Part shown: piece by piece, positions 32,705 through 41,395 of the stretch
Position numbering within the stretch: position 1 is the stretch's first letter
Layout: each line of letters opens with the position of its first letter
NCBI GenBank assembly: GCA_964486335.1
Contig: CAZAMB010000008.1
Coordinates: forward strand, 62,001 to 126,000
Origin: CAZAMB01 sp964486335
GTDB lineage: Bacteria > Planctomycetota > Phycisphaerae > UBA1845
Direction of reading: 5' to 3'
DNA length: 64,000 bases
The notes under the pieces: generated by a model
The model's database searches: none
Told to the model about the DNA's origin: nothing
What the model saw: the letters and a program-made list of their open reading frames with translations, nothing else
Program-made: the position numbers and the translations under genes

Positions 32705-34504
32705 TTAGTCATCCGGATCGAGGATGGCCATGAAAGCTTCCTGCGGGATGGCGACGTTGCCGACGGTGCGCATGCGCTTCTTGCCTTCTTTCTGCTTTTC
32801 GAGCAGTTTGCGCTTGCGAGTGATGTCGCCGCCGTAGCACTTGGCCGTCACGTCCTTGCGAAACGCCTTGATCGTCTCGCGGGCGATGATTTTCGCTCCG
32901 ATGGCGGCCTGGAGCGGAATCTCGAACTGGTGGCGGTCGATTTCTTTCTTGAGTCGTTCGATCAGCCGCCGACCGCGGTATAGCGCGTTGTCGCGATGAA
33001 CGACGACCGCCAGCGCGTCGACCGGCGTCCCGTTGACGAGGATGTCCATCTTGACCATGTCGCCGTGTTCGTAGCCGCTGACGTGGTAGTCGGCCGTGCC
33101 ATAACCCTTCGTGCAGCTTTTGAGCTTGTCGTAAAAGTCGTAGATGATCTCGCAGAGCGGCAGATCGTAAGTCATCATCACCCGCGCGGGCGAGAGGTAC
33201 TCGGTGCGGACGTGCCGACCGCGACGCTCCATGGTGAGTTGCATGATGGTCCCGATGTACTCAGCCGGAACGATGAGTTGGGCCGACACGAACGGCTCGC
33301 GGATTTCCTCGACGTTGGACATGTCGGGCAGTTCACTGGGCGACTCAATGCGGTGCGTGGTTCCGTCCTTGAGAACGATTTCGTAGGTCACCGTCGGCGC
33401 GGTCTGAAGGACGGAGACGTTTCCTTCGCGCTCCAGGCGCTCCTGGATGATTCGCATGTGCAGCAAGCCGAGGAAGCCGCACCGAAAACCGATGCCCAGC
33501 GCGTCAGAGCCTACAGTCGTATAGGTGAAGGAGCTATCGTTGAGCCAGAGCTTCTCCATGGCCTCGCGGAGCTGGTCGGTGGTTGTGCCCATGCCGGGAT
33601 AGAAGTCGCAAAAGACCATTTGCTGCGGGGGGTTGTAACCGGGCAGCCGCTGGTCGGTCGGATCGGCGGAAAGCGTGATTGTGTCGCCGATGTTGACGTC
33701 GGCGATGGTCTTGATGCCCGCGACAAAGTAACCCACCTCGCCCGCGCCGAGCGTTTCCATGGCCGTCGCCTTGGGAGTAAACTTGCCGACCTCAGTCACG
33801 ATGTAGGTGCGTTCGATGGCCATCAGGTCGATTTTGTCGCCGCGCTTGAACTGGCCGTCGAAGACGCGCGTATGGCAGATGACGCCGCGATGCACGTCGG
33901 GCTTGGCGTCGTAAATAAGCGCTCGCAGCTTGCCGTTGGGGTCACCCTTGGGCGGCGGGATCCGCTCGATAATGGCCTTGAACAGTTCGTCCATGCCGGC
34001 GCCGGTTTTGCCGCTGGTGAAGATAGCCTTGGCAGCATCGAGACCGAGAATCTGTTCGGCTTCGAGGGCGACGTCTTCGGGCCGCGCGGCGGGCAGGTCG
34101 ATCTTGTTGATGACGAGAATGAGTTCGAGATCGTGCTCCATGGCCGCGAAGGCGTTGGCGACCGTCTGAGCCTGCACGCCCTGCGTGGCATCGACGAGCA
34201 CAAGCACCCCATCGCAGGCGGCCAGCGCCCGCGACACTTCGTAGTGGAAATCGACGTGCCCCGGCGTGTCGAGCAGGTTGAGCATGTATCGTTTGCCGTC
34301 GCGCGTGTGATGGACCGTCGCGCGATTGGCCTTGATGGTGATGCCCATCTCGCGCTCGAGGTCCATGTCGTCGAGGAACTGGTCGCGCATCTCGCGCTTG
34401 GTCACGGCACCGGTCGCTTCAAGAATGCGATCGGCCAGCGTGCTCTTGCCGTGGTCGATGTGGGCCACGATGCTGAAATTGCGAATGAGGTTCAAATCTG
34501 TCAT
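32705..34504 (-). CDS. lepA: Elongation factor 4 (LepA), ribosome back-translocase GTPase
   Basis: 599 residues, normal length. G1 NFSIVAHIDHGKSTLADRIL, switch I region REMGITIKANRATVHH, G3 LLDTPGHVDFHYEV, G4 VINKIDLPAARPED. The LepA-specific C-terminal domain is complete, with KCYGGDITRKRKLLEKQKEG and KKRMRTVGNVAIPQEAFMAI. The start codon at 34504 is preceded by a REP-like palindrome (34511-34535) within its upstream region. EF4 acts on stalled or mispositioned ribosomes in the cytoplasm. No anomaly in the protein. Confidence 0.97.
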   Translation of the reverse strand: MTDLNLIRNFSIVAHIDHGKSTLADRILEATGAVTKREMRDQFLDDMDLEREMGITIKANRATVHHTRDGKRYMLNLLDTPGHVDFHYEVSRALAACDGVLVLVDATQGVQAQTVANAFAAMEHDLELILVINKIDLPAARPEDVALEAEQILGLDAAKAIFTSGKTGAGMDELFKAIIERIPPPKGDPNGKLRALIYDAKPDVHRGVICHTRVFDGQFKRGDKIDLMAIERTYIVTEVGKFTPKATAMETLGAGEVGYFVAGIKTIADVNIGDTITLSADPTDQRLPGYNPPQQMVFCDFYPGMGTTTDQLREAMEKLWLNDSSFTYTTVGSDALGIGFRCGFLGLLHMRIIQERLEREGNVSVLQTAPTVTYEIVLKDGTTHRIESPSELPDMSNVEEIREPFVSAQLIVPAEYIGTIMQLTMERRGRHVRTEYLSPARVMMTYDLPLCEIIYDFYDKLKSCTKGYGTADYHVSGYEHGDMVKMDILVNGTPVDALAVVVHRDNALYRGRRLIERLKKEIDRHQFEIPLQAAIGAKIIARETIKAFRKDVTAKCYGGDITRKRKLLEKQKEGKKRMRTVGNVAIPQEAFMAILDPDD

Positions 34505-34510
34505 AGCGAG

Positions 34511-34535
34511 CCGCGAGCTTCAGCTCGCGCGGATT
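34511..34535. repeat. REP-like palindrome, copy 2, upstream of lepA
   Basis: CGCGAGCT (34512-34519), TC, AGCTCGCG (34522-34529), flanked by CGGATTC. The plus strand translates as EPRASARADS in one frame, as does the inverted copy at 57701-57731. Confidence 0.6.
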
Positions 34536-34584
34536 CACATTGGTTTCGGGGTCCAACTCAAGAACCACGCATTGTAGGTTATCG

Positions 34585-34606
34585 GTTGACGATTGTCGAT
34601 TGGACG
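34585..34606. repeat. Heptamer-type short repeat (CGATTGT/CGATTGG)
   Basis: GTTGACGATTGTCGATTGGA contains two successive 7-base units (CGATTGT, CGATTGG). The reverse complement, ACAATCG, is the unit repeated inside the purL coding region at 61042-61070. Confidence 0.45.
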
Positions 34607-34749
34607 CACGGATGCCGGTACGATTCGCCGCTTAACCAAGCCGCGACCGTGAGGGAGCGGGCTTTTCTGTTCCGCGATTGGACGAATCGTTGCCGACGCG
34701 CGCGTCCCGGTTCAAACCATACAAGCAATGGCTTGTTGCGCTGAATTCA

Positions 34750-35493
34750 TCAGTTGCCGCCGCCTTTGATCGCCTTCGCTTCGGGCGGCGGGGTGGTGGT
34801 TGGTCCTGGCGGCTGCGGTTCATTTCCAATGGCACGGGGCGCGATGGTGAACGCGCGGAAGATGCAGTTGGCGTCTTCGGGAAGTCCGTCGAAATCGAGC
34901 GGCTGATCGGGACAGAGCCGAGTCGGTTGGTCAGTTGGCTGGCCGTTGGCAACTGCCGCGGAGGAGGTCTCACCTTCCGAGGACGATGGGCCGTAGACCC
35001 CGCGATGATCGGGTTCCGACCCACTGTGCCCGGTCGGAACGCGATCGACATATCGAGGTGATTCGCGTTCAAGGAGGCCCGATCCGGCCCAAATGACCGC
35101 CGCAAATAATGCCGCCGCCACGGCGAGCCGTTGGGCCCACCGCGGACCGCGAACGGCAAGACCGATCCCGCCGTCGATTTCTTCAATGGTATCCGGCGTT
35201 CGGCCGGTCAAATCTGCGCCGCGATCCAGTGCCGCAAACACTCTTGCATCGGCTTGATCGGCAAGCCCCGCGGGCAGTTCTTCGCAACCCAGCGAGCCAA
35301 GCCCGCCGAGCGCGGCCAGAACCATATCCGCGTCGCGCCGGCATGAGGGACATTGCGCAAGATGAAACTGAACCGCCGGCGGCAAAGCGCCGTCCGATTC
35401 GATCACCTCGTCATCCGACAACGTTTCCAGAATCCACATGCGCCTTCGGCATGTGCCTTCGCGCGCCGTGGTCATAGGTTCATTCTTGTCCAT
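34750..35493 (-). CDS. Putative membrane anti-sigma factor (zinc-finger, zf-HC2-like)
   Basis: 247 residues. The N-terminal 60 residues hold HLAQCPSC (His-x3-Cys-x2-Cys), the anti-sigma ZAS-type zinc motif. A single membrane helix lies at about 125-143 (RLAVAAALFAAVIWAGSG). The remaining 100 residues outside the membrane are rich in Pro, Ser, Thr and end TTTPPPEAKAIKGGGN, with no domain. The start overlaps the stop of the ECF sigma gene by 14 bases (ATG at 35493, sigma stop at 35480), so the pair is translationally coupled and this protein is the probable inhibitor of that sigma factor. Confidence 0.8.
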   Translation of the reverse strand: MDKNEPMTTAREGTCRRRMWILETLSDDEVIESDGALPPAVQFHLAQCPSCRRDADMVLAALGGLGSLGCEELPAGLADQADARVFAALDRGADLTGRTPDTIEEIDGGIGLAVRGPRWAQRLAVAAALFAAVIWAGSGLLERESPRYVDRVPTGHSGSEPDHRGVYGPSSSEGETSSAAVANGQPTDQPTRLCPDQPLDFDGLPEDANCIFRAFTIAPRAIGNEPQPPGPTTTPPPEAKAIKGGGN

Positions 35494-36187
35494 GGCCCTT
35501 CACCTTCCCACCTGAAGTCGCACCCGGAGTTTCGCCTGCTCCGCTTCCATCCATGAGCGTCGCGAGCCGTACAACCGCGTGTCGTCGATACACTCGTGCC
35601 GTTGCCGGGTCGATGCCCAGGGTTCGGCCAACTTCCTCATAAGAAAGACGACCAAGATCCCGCAAGGTTATGATGTTTCGAAGATACGGCGGCAGTTCCG
35701 CAACACAGCGCCGTAGTTCGTCCAATCGGCTCGATTCTCCGTCGTCCGCCGCGGATTCGCCATCGCATGTCGCAGAATAGCGGGCCGCCACCTCCGGCCA
35801 ATGCGCCTGTCGCCGTTTACGCGAGCGGATCATCTCGATGGCGATGTTGGATGCCGTGCGGATGACATACGCCTTGGCGCTGCGCAGGTCCGGCCGGATC
35901 GGAAGCAACGCTAATCGGCAAAACGTGTCCTGATAAGCGTCCAGGACGTCTGCCTCGCGCCCAAGCAGCTTCCAAAGCAGCCTCAATACAACCGGGCCTT
36001 GCGATTCAACCAACTTCGCCGCCCATTGGGTGCCGGCGTCGGACGGCGCGCCGTCCAAACGCACGGTCGGCAATAAAGGCGGGTCTGGCATCACGTCCAC
36101 GGCCGCAATCATCCTCTCGCCGGACGGTTGAGACGAATGGGTGTTAGCGCCCGATCTTTGCGAAATGAGAAGCGGTCGAGAGAACAT
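35480..36187 (-). CDS. RNA polymerase sigma factor, sigma-70 family (ECF type)
   Basis: 235 residues. Region 2: LLRLLWKLLGREADVLDAYQ, DTFCRLALLP and the Ala-Tyr-Val-Ile-Arg-Thr-Ala-Ser-Asn stretch of region 2.3/2.4. Region 4: LPPYLRNIITLRDLGRLSYE followed by EVGRTLGIDPATARVYRRHA, a helix-turn-helix. A 50-residue N-terminal leader precedes region 2; starts at 36187 or 36112 are possible. TATAAT lies directly upstream of the first ATG. The overlapping downstream anti-sigma gene indicates membrane-signal control. Regulon unknown. Confidence 0.9.
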   Translation of the reverse strand: MFSRPLLISQRSGANTHSSQPSGERMIAAVDVMPDPPLLPTVRLDGAPSDAGTQWAAKLVESQGPVVLRLLWKLLGREADVLDAYQDTFCRLALLPIRPDLRSAKAYVIRTASNIAIEMIRSRKRRQAHWPEVAARYSATCDGESAADDGESSRLDELRRCVAELPPYLRNIITLRDLGRLSYEEVGRTLGIDPATARVYRRHAVVRLATLMDGSGAGETPGATSGGKVKGHGQE

Positions 36188-36194
36188 GCGGGAG

Positions 36195-36200
36195 ATTATA
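36195..36200 (-). promoter_or_regulatory. Candidate -10 element (TATAAT) placed 7 bases before the sigma-factor ATG
   Basis: On the minus strand the sequence is CGCCTATAATCTCCCGCATG. A perfect TATAAT ends seven bases before the ATG at 36187, which would yield a leaderless mRNA. No good -35 was seen, and the alternative start at 36112 would give a normal leader. Confidence 0.35.
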
Positions 36201-36399
36201 GGCGATCCAAATCGCCGGAGTACGGCAATTCGTCCCCGGAATCTCCAAGGCGGCGGGGGTCAATCCGCATCGTCAACCCCCTTGGCGAACCTCCGATTCT
36301 TTCGCTAGGATGCGGGTCTTGCGCTCGCGAATCGGCGTGATCCGACCGAGGGACCGCGTCGAGACCGGAATGGGACTCGGTAGCGAAGGAGAGTGGTGG

Positions 36400-38427
36400 A
36401 TGGCGCTTGTGGATCTTCCTCAGATTCGAAATATCGCGCTGGTTGGTCATACCGGCGCTGGAAAAACGTCGCTGGCCGAGGCTCTGCTATACAAAGCCGG
36501 CGCCACCAATCGGCTCGGCAAGGTGCAGGATAAATCATCGATTCTCGACTACACCGAGGAGTCGCGGGACAAGCTTTCGTCGCTGGATTCAGCCATCGCC
36601 CACTTCTCCCACAAGGGGTTGCACGTCAACTTGATAGATACTCCCGGGCTGATGCCGTTTTGCGGACCGGCCGTCGCCGCGTTGTCGGCTGTTGAATGCG
36701 CTGTGGTGGTCATTTCGGCCTCCGCGGGCGTTCAGGTCAACACGCGAAGAATGTTCGAGCGGGCACGAGAACAGGGCCTTGGCGTCTGGCTAATTGTTAA
36801 TCACATCGACGCGGCCAATCTCGACCTGCCCGCGCTGGTCGGGCAGATTCAGGAAACGTTTGGTCCACAATGCGTCCCGTTCTGTCTTCCCGCAAGCGGG
36901 GGGAAATCCGTCGTCGATTGTTTCGCGAATGAATCGGGCCAAACCGATTTTTCGGATGTCGGCGAAGCGCACACGGCACTCATCGAGGCGCTGGTCGGCG
37001 CCGACGACGCACTGATGGAAAAATATCTCGGAGGCGGACTGGCCGTCACCGACGTGGAGAAGATCGCCGCCAAGGCGGTTGCCCAGGGGGAATGCGTTCC
37101 GATTTTCTTCACCAATTCGCTGGCGGATGTCGGCATCGACGTGATGTTGGGCGCCTTGCAGTCCTTCTGTCCGACGCCCGTCACCGGTCTTCGGCGCACC
37201 CTCGTGGATGGCGACAGCAAGACACTGATCGAGCCGAAGCAGGATGGCCCATTCATCGGGCAGGTGTTCAAGATCGCCACCGACCCCAAAAGTCACATCA
37301 AGTACTTGTCCATCCGTGTTCATTCCGGTCGGCTGACTCCCGATATGACGCTGAAGTCAGCACGAGAGCACAAGGGCACGCGCCCCGGCCATGTCCTGCG
37401 CAACATGGGCGCGGAACACAAGGAGGTCGAAGCCGGCGTGGCCGGCGATATCATCGCGCTGGCCAAACTCGATTTTCATATCGGCGAAACGCTGTTTACC
37501 GACAAGGGTGGCACGATCGAGATGCCGAAGTTCCCCAATCCGATGTTTTCACTCGCCGTCGTATCGAAATCACACGGCGACGAGGACAAGATTTCGCTCG
37601 CCCTTCGGCGTTTTGCCGACGAGGACCCCTGCTTCCTTTCCGAACGCGGCACGGGCGGCGAGCTGGTCATTCGAGGAATGGGCGACACGCAACTTCGCAC
37701 TTACCTTGCTCGCATGGTCAAGCAATACAAGCTTGAAGTCGAAACCAAACCACCGCGAATTCCCTACCGCGAGACCATCGTCGGGACGGCCCACGACATT
37801 GAATACACGCACAAGAAACAGTCCGGCGGCTCGGGACAATACGGCAAGGTCGTCATCAACGTCCTTCCCAATGATCGCGGCGCTGGCTACGAGTTTGTCG
37901 ATAAAATTTTCGGAGGGGCGATCGATCAGGCTTATCGCCCAAGCGTCGACAAGGGCGTCAAGGCCCAGATGGCCGAGGGTGTCCTGGCCGGCTTCCCTGT
38001 CGTGGACGTCAAAGTCGAGCTGACCGACGGCAAGACCCATCCGGTGGACAGTAAGGACATCGCCTTTCAAATCGCCGGTCGCGGGGCCTTTAAGGAAGGA
38101 TTCATGAAGGCCAAGCCCGTTTTGTTGGAACCGATCGTTCACGTTGAAGTGATCGCGCCGGGCGGCAACGTCGGCGACATCACCGGCGACCTCGCGTCGC
38201 GGCGCGGACGCCCGCAAGGGCAGGAGATGCTCCCCGGCGACATGGCCGTCATCAAGGCCGTCGTGCCGCTGGCGGAAATCGCCGATTACAATTCGCGATT
38301 GTCCAGCATCACCGGCGGCCAGGGCAGTTATTCGATGGAGTTCTCGCACTACGAACCCGTGCCCGGCAACCTGATGCAGCAGATCGTGGACGCCCATAAG
38401 AAAGAGGTCGCCGCCGAGCACGGATGA
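36400..38427 (+). CDS. Elongation factor G paralogue (EF-G-like GTPase)
   Basis: 675 residues from the ATG at 36400, which has AGGAG eight bases upstream (the frame is open back to 36310). G1 is NIALVGHTGAGKTSLAEALL, G3 LIDTPGLMPFCGPA. The base-specificity motif G4 reads VNHIDAANLD where the normal sequence is NKxD. Domains II-V are complete: KSHIKYLSIRVHSGRLTPDM, KQSGGSGQYGKVVINVLPND, LASRRGRPQGQEMLPGDMAV. The GHTGAGKTS P-loop and the short G-domain place it with the second, non-canonical bacterial EF-G class (EF-G-like/FusA2), so a role in ordinary translocation is not assured. Canonical fusA is probably elsewhere. Confidence 0.85.
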   Translation: MALVDLPQIRNIALVGHTGAGKTSLAEALLYKAGATNRLGKVQDKSSILDYTEESRDKLSSLDSAIAHFSHKGLHVNLIDTPGLMPFCGPAVAALSAVECAVVVISASAGVQVNTRRMFERAREQGLGVWLIVNHIDAANLDLPALVGQIQETFGPQCVPFCLPASGGKSVVDCFANESGQTDFSDVGEAHTALIEALVGADDALMEKYLGGGLAVTDVEKIAAKAVAQGECVPIFFTNSLADVGIDVMLGALQSFCPTPVTGLRRTLVDGDSKTLIEPKQDGPFIGQVFKIATDPKSHIKYLSIRVHSGRLTPDMTLKSAREHKGTRPGHVLRNMGAEHKEVEAGVAGDIIALAKLDFHIGETLFTDKGGTIEMPKFPNPMFSLAVVSKSHGDEDKISLALRRFADEDPCFLSERGTGGELVIRGMGDTQLRTYLARMVKQYKLEVETKPPRIPYRETIVGTAHDIEYTHKKQSGGSGQYGKVVINVLPNDRGAGYEFVDKIFGGAIDQAYRPSVDKGVKAQMAEGVLAGFPVVDVKVELTDGKTHPVDSKDIAFQIAGRGAFKEGFMKAKPVLLEPIVHVEVIAPGGNVGDITGDLASRRGRPQGQEMLPGDMAVIKAVVPLAEIADYNSRLSSITGGQGSYSMEFSHYEPVPGNLMQQIVDAHKKEVAAEHG

Positions 38428-38449
38428 TTTCGGGATCGGGCGGTGGCGC

Positions 38450-40582
38450 TCAGCCTCGATGTGAAACAACGGGATGCCGTTTGCTTGATTCCCATTGCGC
38501 ATGATCCGAACCGCGTTCGATCAGTGCGCCGCCGGGTTCGATCATTGGAAATCCGTCAAGATGAACCGGCGTGGTTCGACGGTTCACGACGATGATCCCA
38601 TACAACATGCCGATGACCGTTTCCAGCAAAATGACGACGCGATGCGTTCGCGCAATGGAGTTCGCCACGAAATCGGCGTCGCCTCCGGGAACCTCAATGC
38701 GAACCACGCCCGCGCCGCTCGCCACGGCGCTGAGATGTTCAGGTGCCTGAAGTTGGTCCGGCTCCGCAACAACGGCAGGTGCATGCGGATTGTCTCTCCA
38801 CGAGAATCCATTCCGGTTGGTCGCCTTGTCGTGGTTTTCAACATGCCAGCCGAGTTCACTCCCAAATAGAAACTGCTCCCAGATTCTGGGAATCCACTTT
38901 GATGCGTGTCGGAACAGAGAATCATCGCGGGAAAAGACAATTCGACATGTTCCACTGGTCACTGAACAAACGTCGATCATCGCCGCCAGATCCGCCCCTT
39001 CAATTTCAATGTCGGTCGAAACCAGCGGAGTTTTTCCGGTTCGCATCCAGCCGTCCCGTACTTCCCAAGGAGCGACGCTTGGCACCCAGGCCAGTCGAAA
39101 GCGAGAAACCAGCGATTGCACATAAGGGCATGGATTGGGCTGGGGTCGCAGAAGTTGTCGAAACCACGAAAGCACACCGTACGCACTTTCGACATCCCCC
39201 CCGATCAAACCGCTGCGGATGAGAATCACCGGCTTGGGAGCCAGTGGGAGTCCGTACGATTGATCGTCTCCGCCAACGGTGATGATCTGCTCGGTCACTT
39301 CGTTTGCCGGCACGTCGTCGTCGTGAACCACGAAATGCTCCCACCGATTGGCGGCCTCGCGGATCATCTCTCGAAAGTGAGCCTCCGTTCGGAGCGGAAC
39401 GCAGTATTGTCCTGCGGTGGACTGCGGTCGGCCGAGAATGGAAAGCAAAAGATGCGCGGCCAGGTTGGGTTCGCCGAAGGTCGAAGCCGTCGCCTCGACC
39501 GGTTCCACATCCAGAACGAACAGTCCGCCGTTGCGCGTGCGACGATACAGGCAAATCGGCTGATCCGACGTGGAGTCCTTGTCACAACTCGAAACCAGCA
39601 GAGTCTCAAAACGGTGACGCTTGCAGAAGGCCTTGAATGCGTCCGTCATCCGAAATTGGTGTTGAACAAAGCTGCCCGCTTGTCGGCCGCCCCAGGCATA
39701 GGCAAACTGATCGTGAAGAGCAAACCCGCGCGTCGCGTGATCGGAGAAGACGACTTTCGCGTGAATCGGATCGTCAGGTTGCTCGATTCGGCGGAGCCGA
39801 AGAGTTCTCGCCAAAGCGGAGAATGCCGGGAGCGACATCACCACTAGGCGGTCCTCCGCCAGAGCAAGCAATGCCGACAACGTACGCGCCCCGCGCGGGG
39901 GCAGCGATGCGGGCAGGAAAATAGCGTCCGATGACGGCACGCCATTCTTTTCCAGCTGGTCTGGCTCCAGGGTGGAAACGCAGGACTCTCCGAAAAAAGT
40001 CGACAGGAACCGCGTCAACGGTCGTTCTGTCGCCTGATCGCAACATACCGTAACGCTCGAAACCACGCGCGGCGGAACGTAATGAGACGCCGGTGGAGGC
40101 ACGGCCAACGGATGCGACATTTCGTCCGGTTCCAGAATCCGAATGAATCGAACCTCGATGATCCGCGCCCATCCGGTGCATTTGACAAGCCCGACGCGAA
40201 GGTTGACCCGGCGGGTTTCTTTGGAGGAATGAAAGTACGTGCGGATCGTCGTCGGATGCGCGGAGCAGTGCAGGCCGGGCGTCACTCGCGACGCCGATTC
40301 TTCTGGGCCGTTGCCGGGGCAGTCAATCGCCAGTACCAAACCGGCCGATTCGTCCAGCGCCAAGAGATCACAAGTTACGACCGCCTCAACGCGATAATAA
40401 TGATCGGGTTTGCATGCAACCGACTGCGACCAAAACCCTATTCCCGACGCCGAATCGCTGAGCAGGGTCATCGCCTCACCGCGTTCCCATCGAATCGCCT
40501 CGCCGACCGTTCGCCACGACCAATGTCGCGGAGTCGCTTTTCCGGCGCGAAAATCGAAGTTGCGGGTTTCATTAACGTCCAT
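38450..40582 (-). CDS. Large protein of unknown function, planctomycete-type
   Basis: 710 residues from the ATG at 40582 (GGGAG about nine bases upstream); the frame is open to 40645. No signal peptide. The N-terminal 150 residues look like a beta-sandwich carbohydrate-binding-type module (NFDFRAGKATPRHWSW, WSQSVACKPDHYYRVEA, RTYFHSSKETRRVNLRVGLV). A middle part with SDAIFLPASLPPRG and LVVMSLPAFSALA resembles a flavodoxin- or amidotransferase-like alternation of strands and helices. The C-terminal third (DVCSVTSGTCRIVFSRDDSL, WIPRIWEQFLFGSELGWHVE) is unassigned. Convergent with the EF-G gene (22 bases apart) and divergent from scpB. No function is proposed. Confidence 0.7.
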   Translation of the reverse strand: MDVNETRNFDFRAGKATPRHWSWRTVGEAIRWERGEAMTLLSDSASGIGFWSQSVACKPDHYYRVEAVVTCDLLALDESAGLVLAIDCPGNGPEESASRVTPGLHCSAHPTTIRTYFHSSKETRRVNLRVGLVKCTGWARIIEVRFIRILEPDEMSHPLAVPPPASHYVPPRVVSSVTVCCDQATERPLTRFLSTFFGESCVSTLEPDQLEKNGVPSSDAIFLPASLPPRGARTLSALLALAEDRLVVMSLPAFSALARTLRLRRIEQPDDPIHAKVVFSDHATRGFALHDQFAYAWGGRQAGSFVQHQFRMTDAFKAFCKRHRFETLLVSSCDKDSTSDQPICLYRRTRNGGLFVLDVEPVEATASTFGEPNLAAHLLLSILGRPQSTAGQYCVPLRTEAHFREMIREAANRWEHFVVHDDDVPANEVTEQIITVGGDDQSYGLPLAPKPVILIRSGLIGGDVESAYGVLSWFRQLLRPQPNPCPYVQSLVSRFRLAWVPSVAPWEVRDGWMRTGKTPLVSTDIEIEGADLAAMIDVCSVTSGTCRIVFSRDDSLFRHASKWIPRIWEQFLFGSELGWHVENHDKATNRNGFSWRDNPHAPAVVAEPDQLQAPEHLSAVASGAGVVRIEVPGGDADFVANSIARTHRVVILLETVIGMLYGIIVVNRRTTPVHLDGFPMIEPGGALIERGSDHAQWESSKRHPVVSHRG

Positions 40583-40694
40583 AAACACGAGCTCCCTGGT
40601 TGTTGCGGTATTCATAATGATGAGCAGCGCAGCTTGCAAACGCAATTCGGCCGGGCATTTCGCATATCGCCTCGAATCGATTAGAATGTGCGGT

Positions 40695-41372
40695 ATGAGT
40701 CAGCGAATGGAAACCGAGACCGACTTGTCGATCGACGACGCCGAGCGTGTCGCCCCGTCCGCACCCGATGAACGGGTAGCGAAGGACGATGCATCCGCCA
40801 CGAACGGCGAGATCACCACGGAATCGATCGTAGAAGCACTGCTCATGGCCACTGACGAGCCGCTTTCCGCACCGAAAATCGCACAGCTTCTCGGCGCCGG
40901 GGACGCGAGCGATGTACGGGAGCACGTCCGGAGTTTGAACGCCCGGTATGAAAAGTCCGGAGCGGCCTTTCGAATCGAGGCGATCGCAAAGGGTTTTCAG
41001 ATTCTAACGCTTGGTGCTTTCGATCCCTGGATCGCCAAACTGCACAAGGCGAGGTCTGACTCGCGCCTCTCTTCCGCCGCTCTCGAAACGCTGGCCATTG
41101 TGGCCTACAAACAACCGATTCTGCGCGCCGATGTCGAGGCCATTCGCGGGGTGGCCGCGGGAGACATGCTTGTGCGTCTCCGCGATGCCGGTCTCGTGCG
41201 CATCGTCGGTCGGGCCGAGGAAGTCGGCCGGCCGCTGCTTTACGGAACGACCACGAGGTTCCTTGAAGTGTTCGGGCTTTCCTCGCTTAAGGACCTGCCC
41301 AGACTCGATGCCGACCAGCCTCCCACGGCGACGGCGTCCCAATGGCGTGATGCCCAGGAGCAACGTTCCTGA
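40695..41372 (+). CDS. scpB: Segregation and condensation protein B
   Basis: Component of the bacterial SMC-ScpAB condensin, which bridges SMC heads via ScpA. 225 residues. Two winged-helix parts: SIVEALLMATDEPLSAPKIA at the start, and the highly conserved SSAALETLAIVAYKQPILRA followed by DVEAIRGVAAGDMLVRLRDA and YGTTTRFLEVFGLSSLKDLP. The start is set at 40695 (MSQRMETETD); ATG 40686 is also in frame, and no good ribosome-binding site is visible for either. The first 45 residues are acidic and unstructured-looking. scpA is not in the window, which is unusual as the two are often adjacent. Confidence 0.92.
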   Translation: MSQRMETETDLSIDDAERVAPSAPDERVAKDDASATNGEITTESIVEALLMATDEPLSAPKIAQLLGAGDASDVREHVRSLNARYEKSGAAFRIEAIAKGFQILTLGAFDPWIAKLHKARSDSRLSSAALETLAIVAYKQPILRADVEAIRGVAAGDMLVRLRDAGLVRIVGRAEEVGRPLLYGTTTRFLEVFGLSSLKDLPRLDADQPPTATASQWRDAQEQRS

Positions 41373-41395
41373 GGGACCATCGGAACGGGGTCCGT

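Noticed and set aside
32996..34744. Long plus-strand open frame (582 codons) opposite lepA
   Set aside because: Antisense to a perfect LepA; His/Asp/Val-rich sequence typical of reverse frames in high-GC genes.
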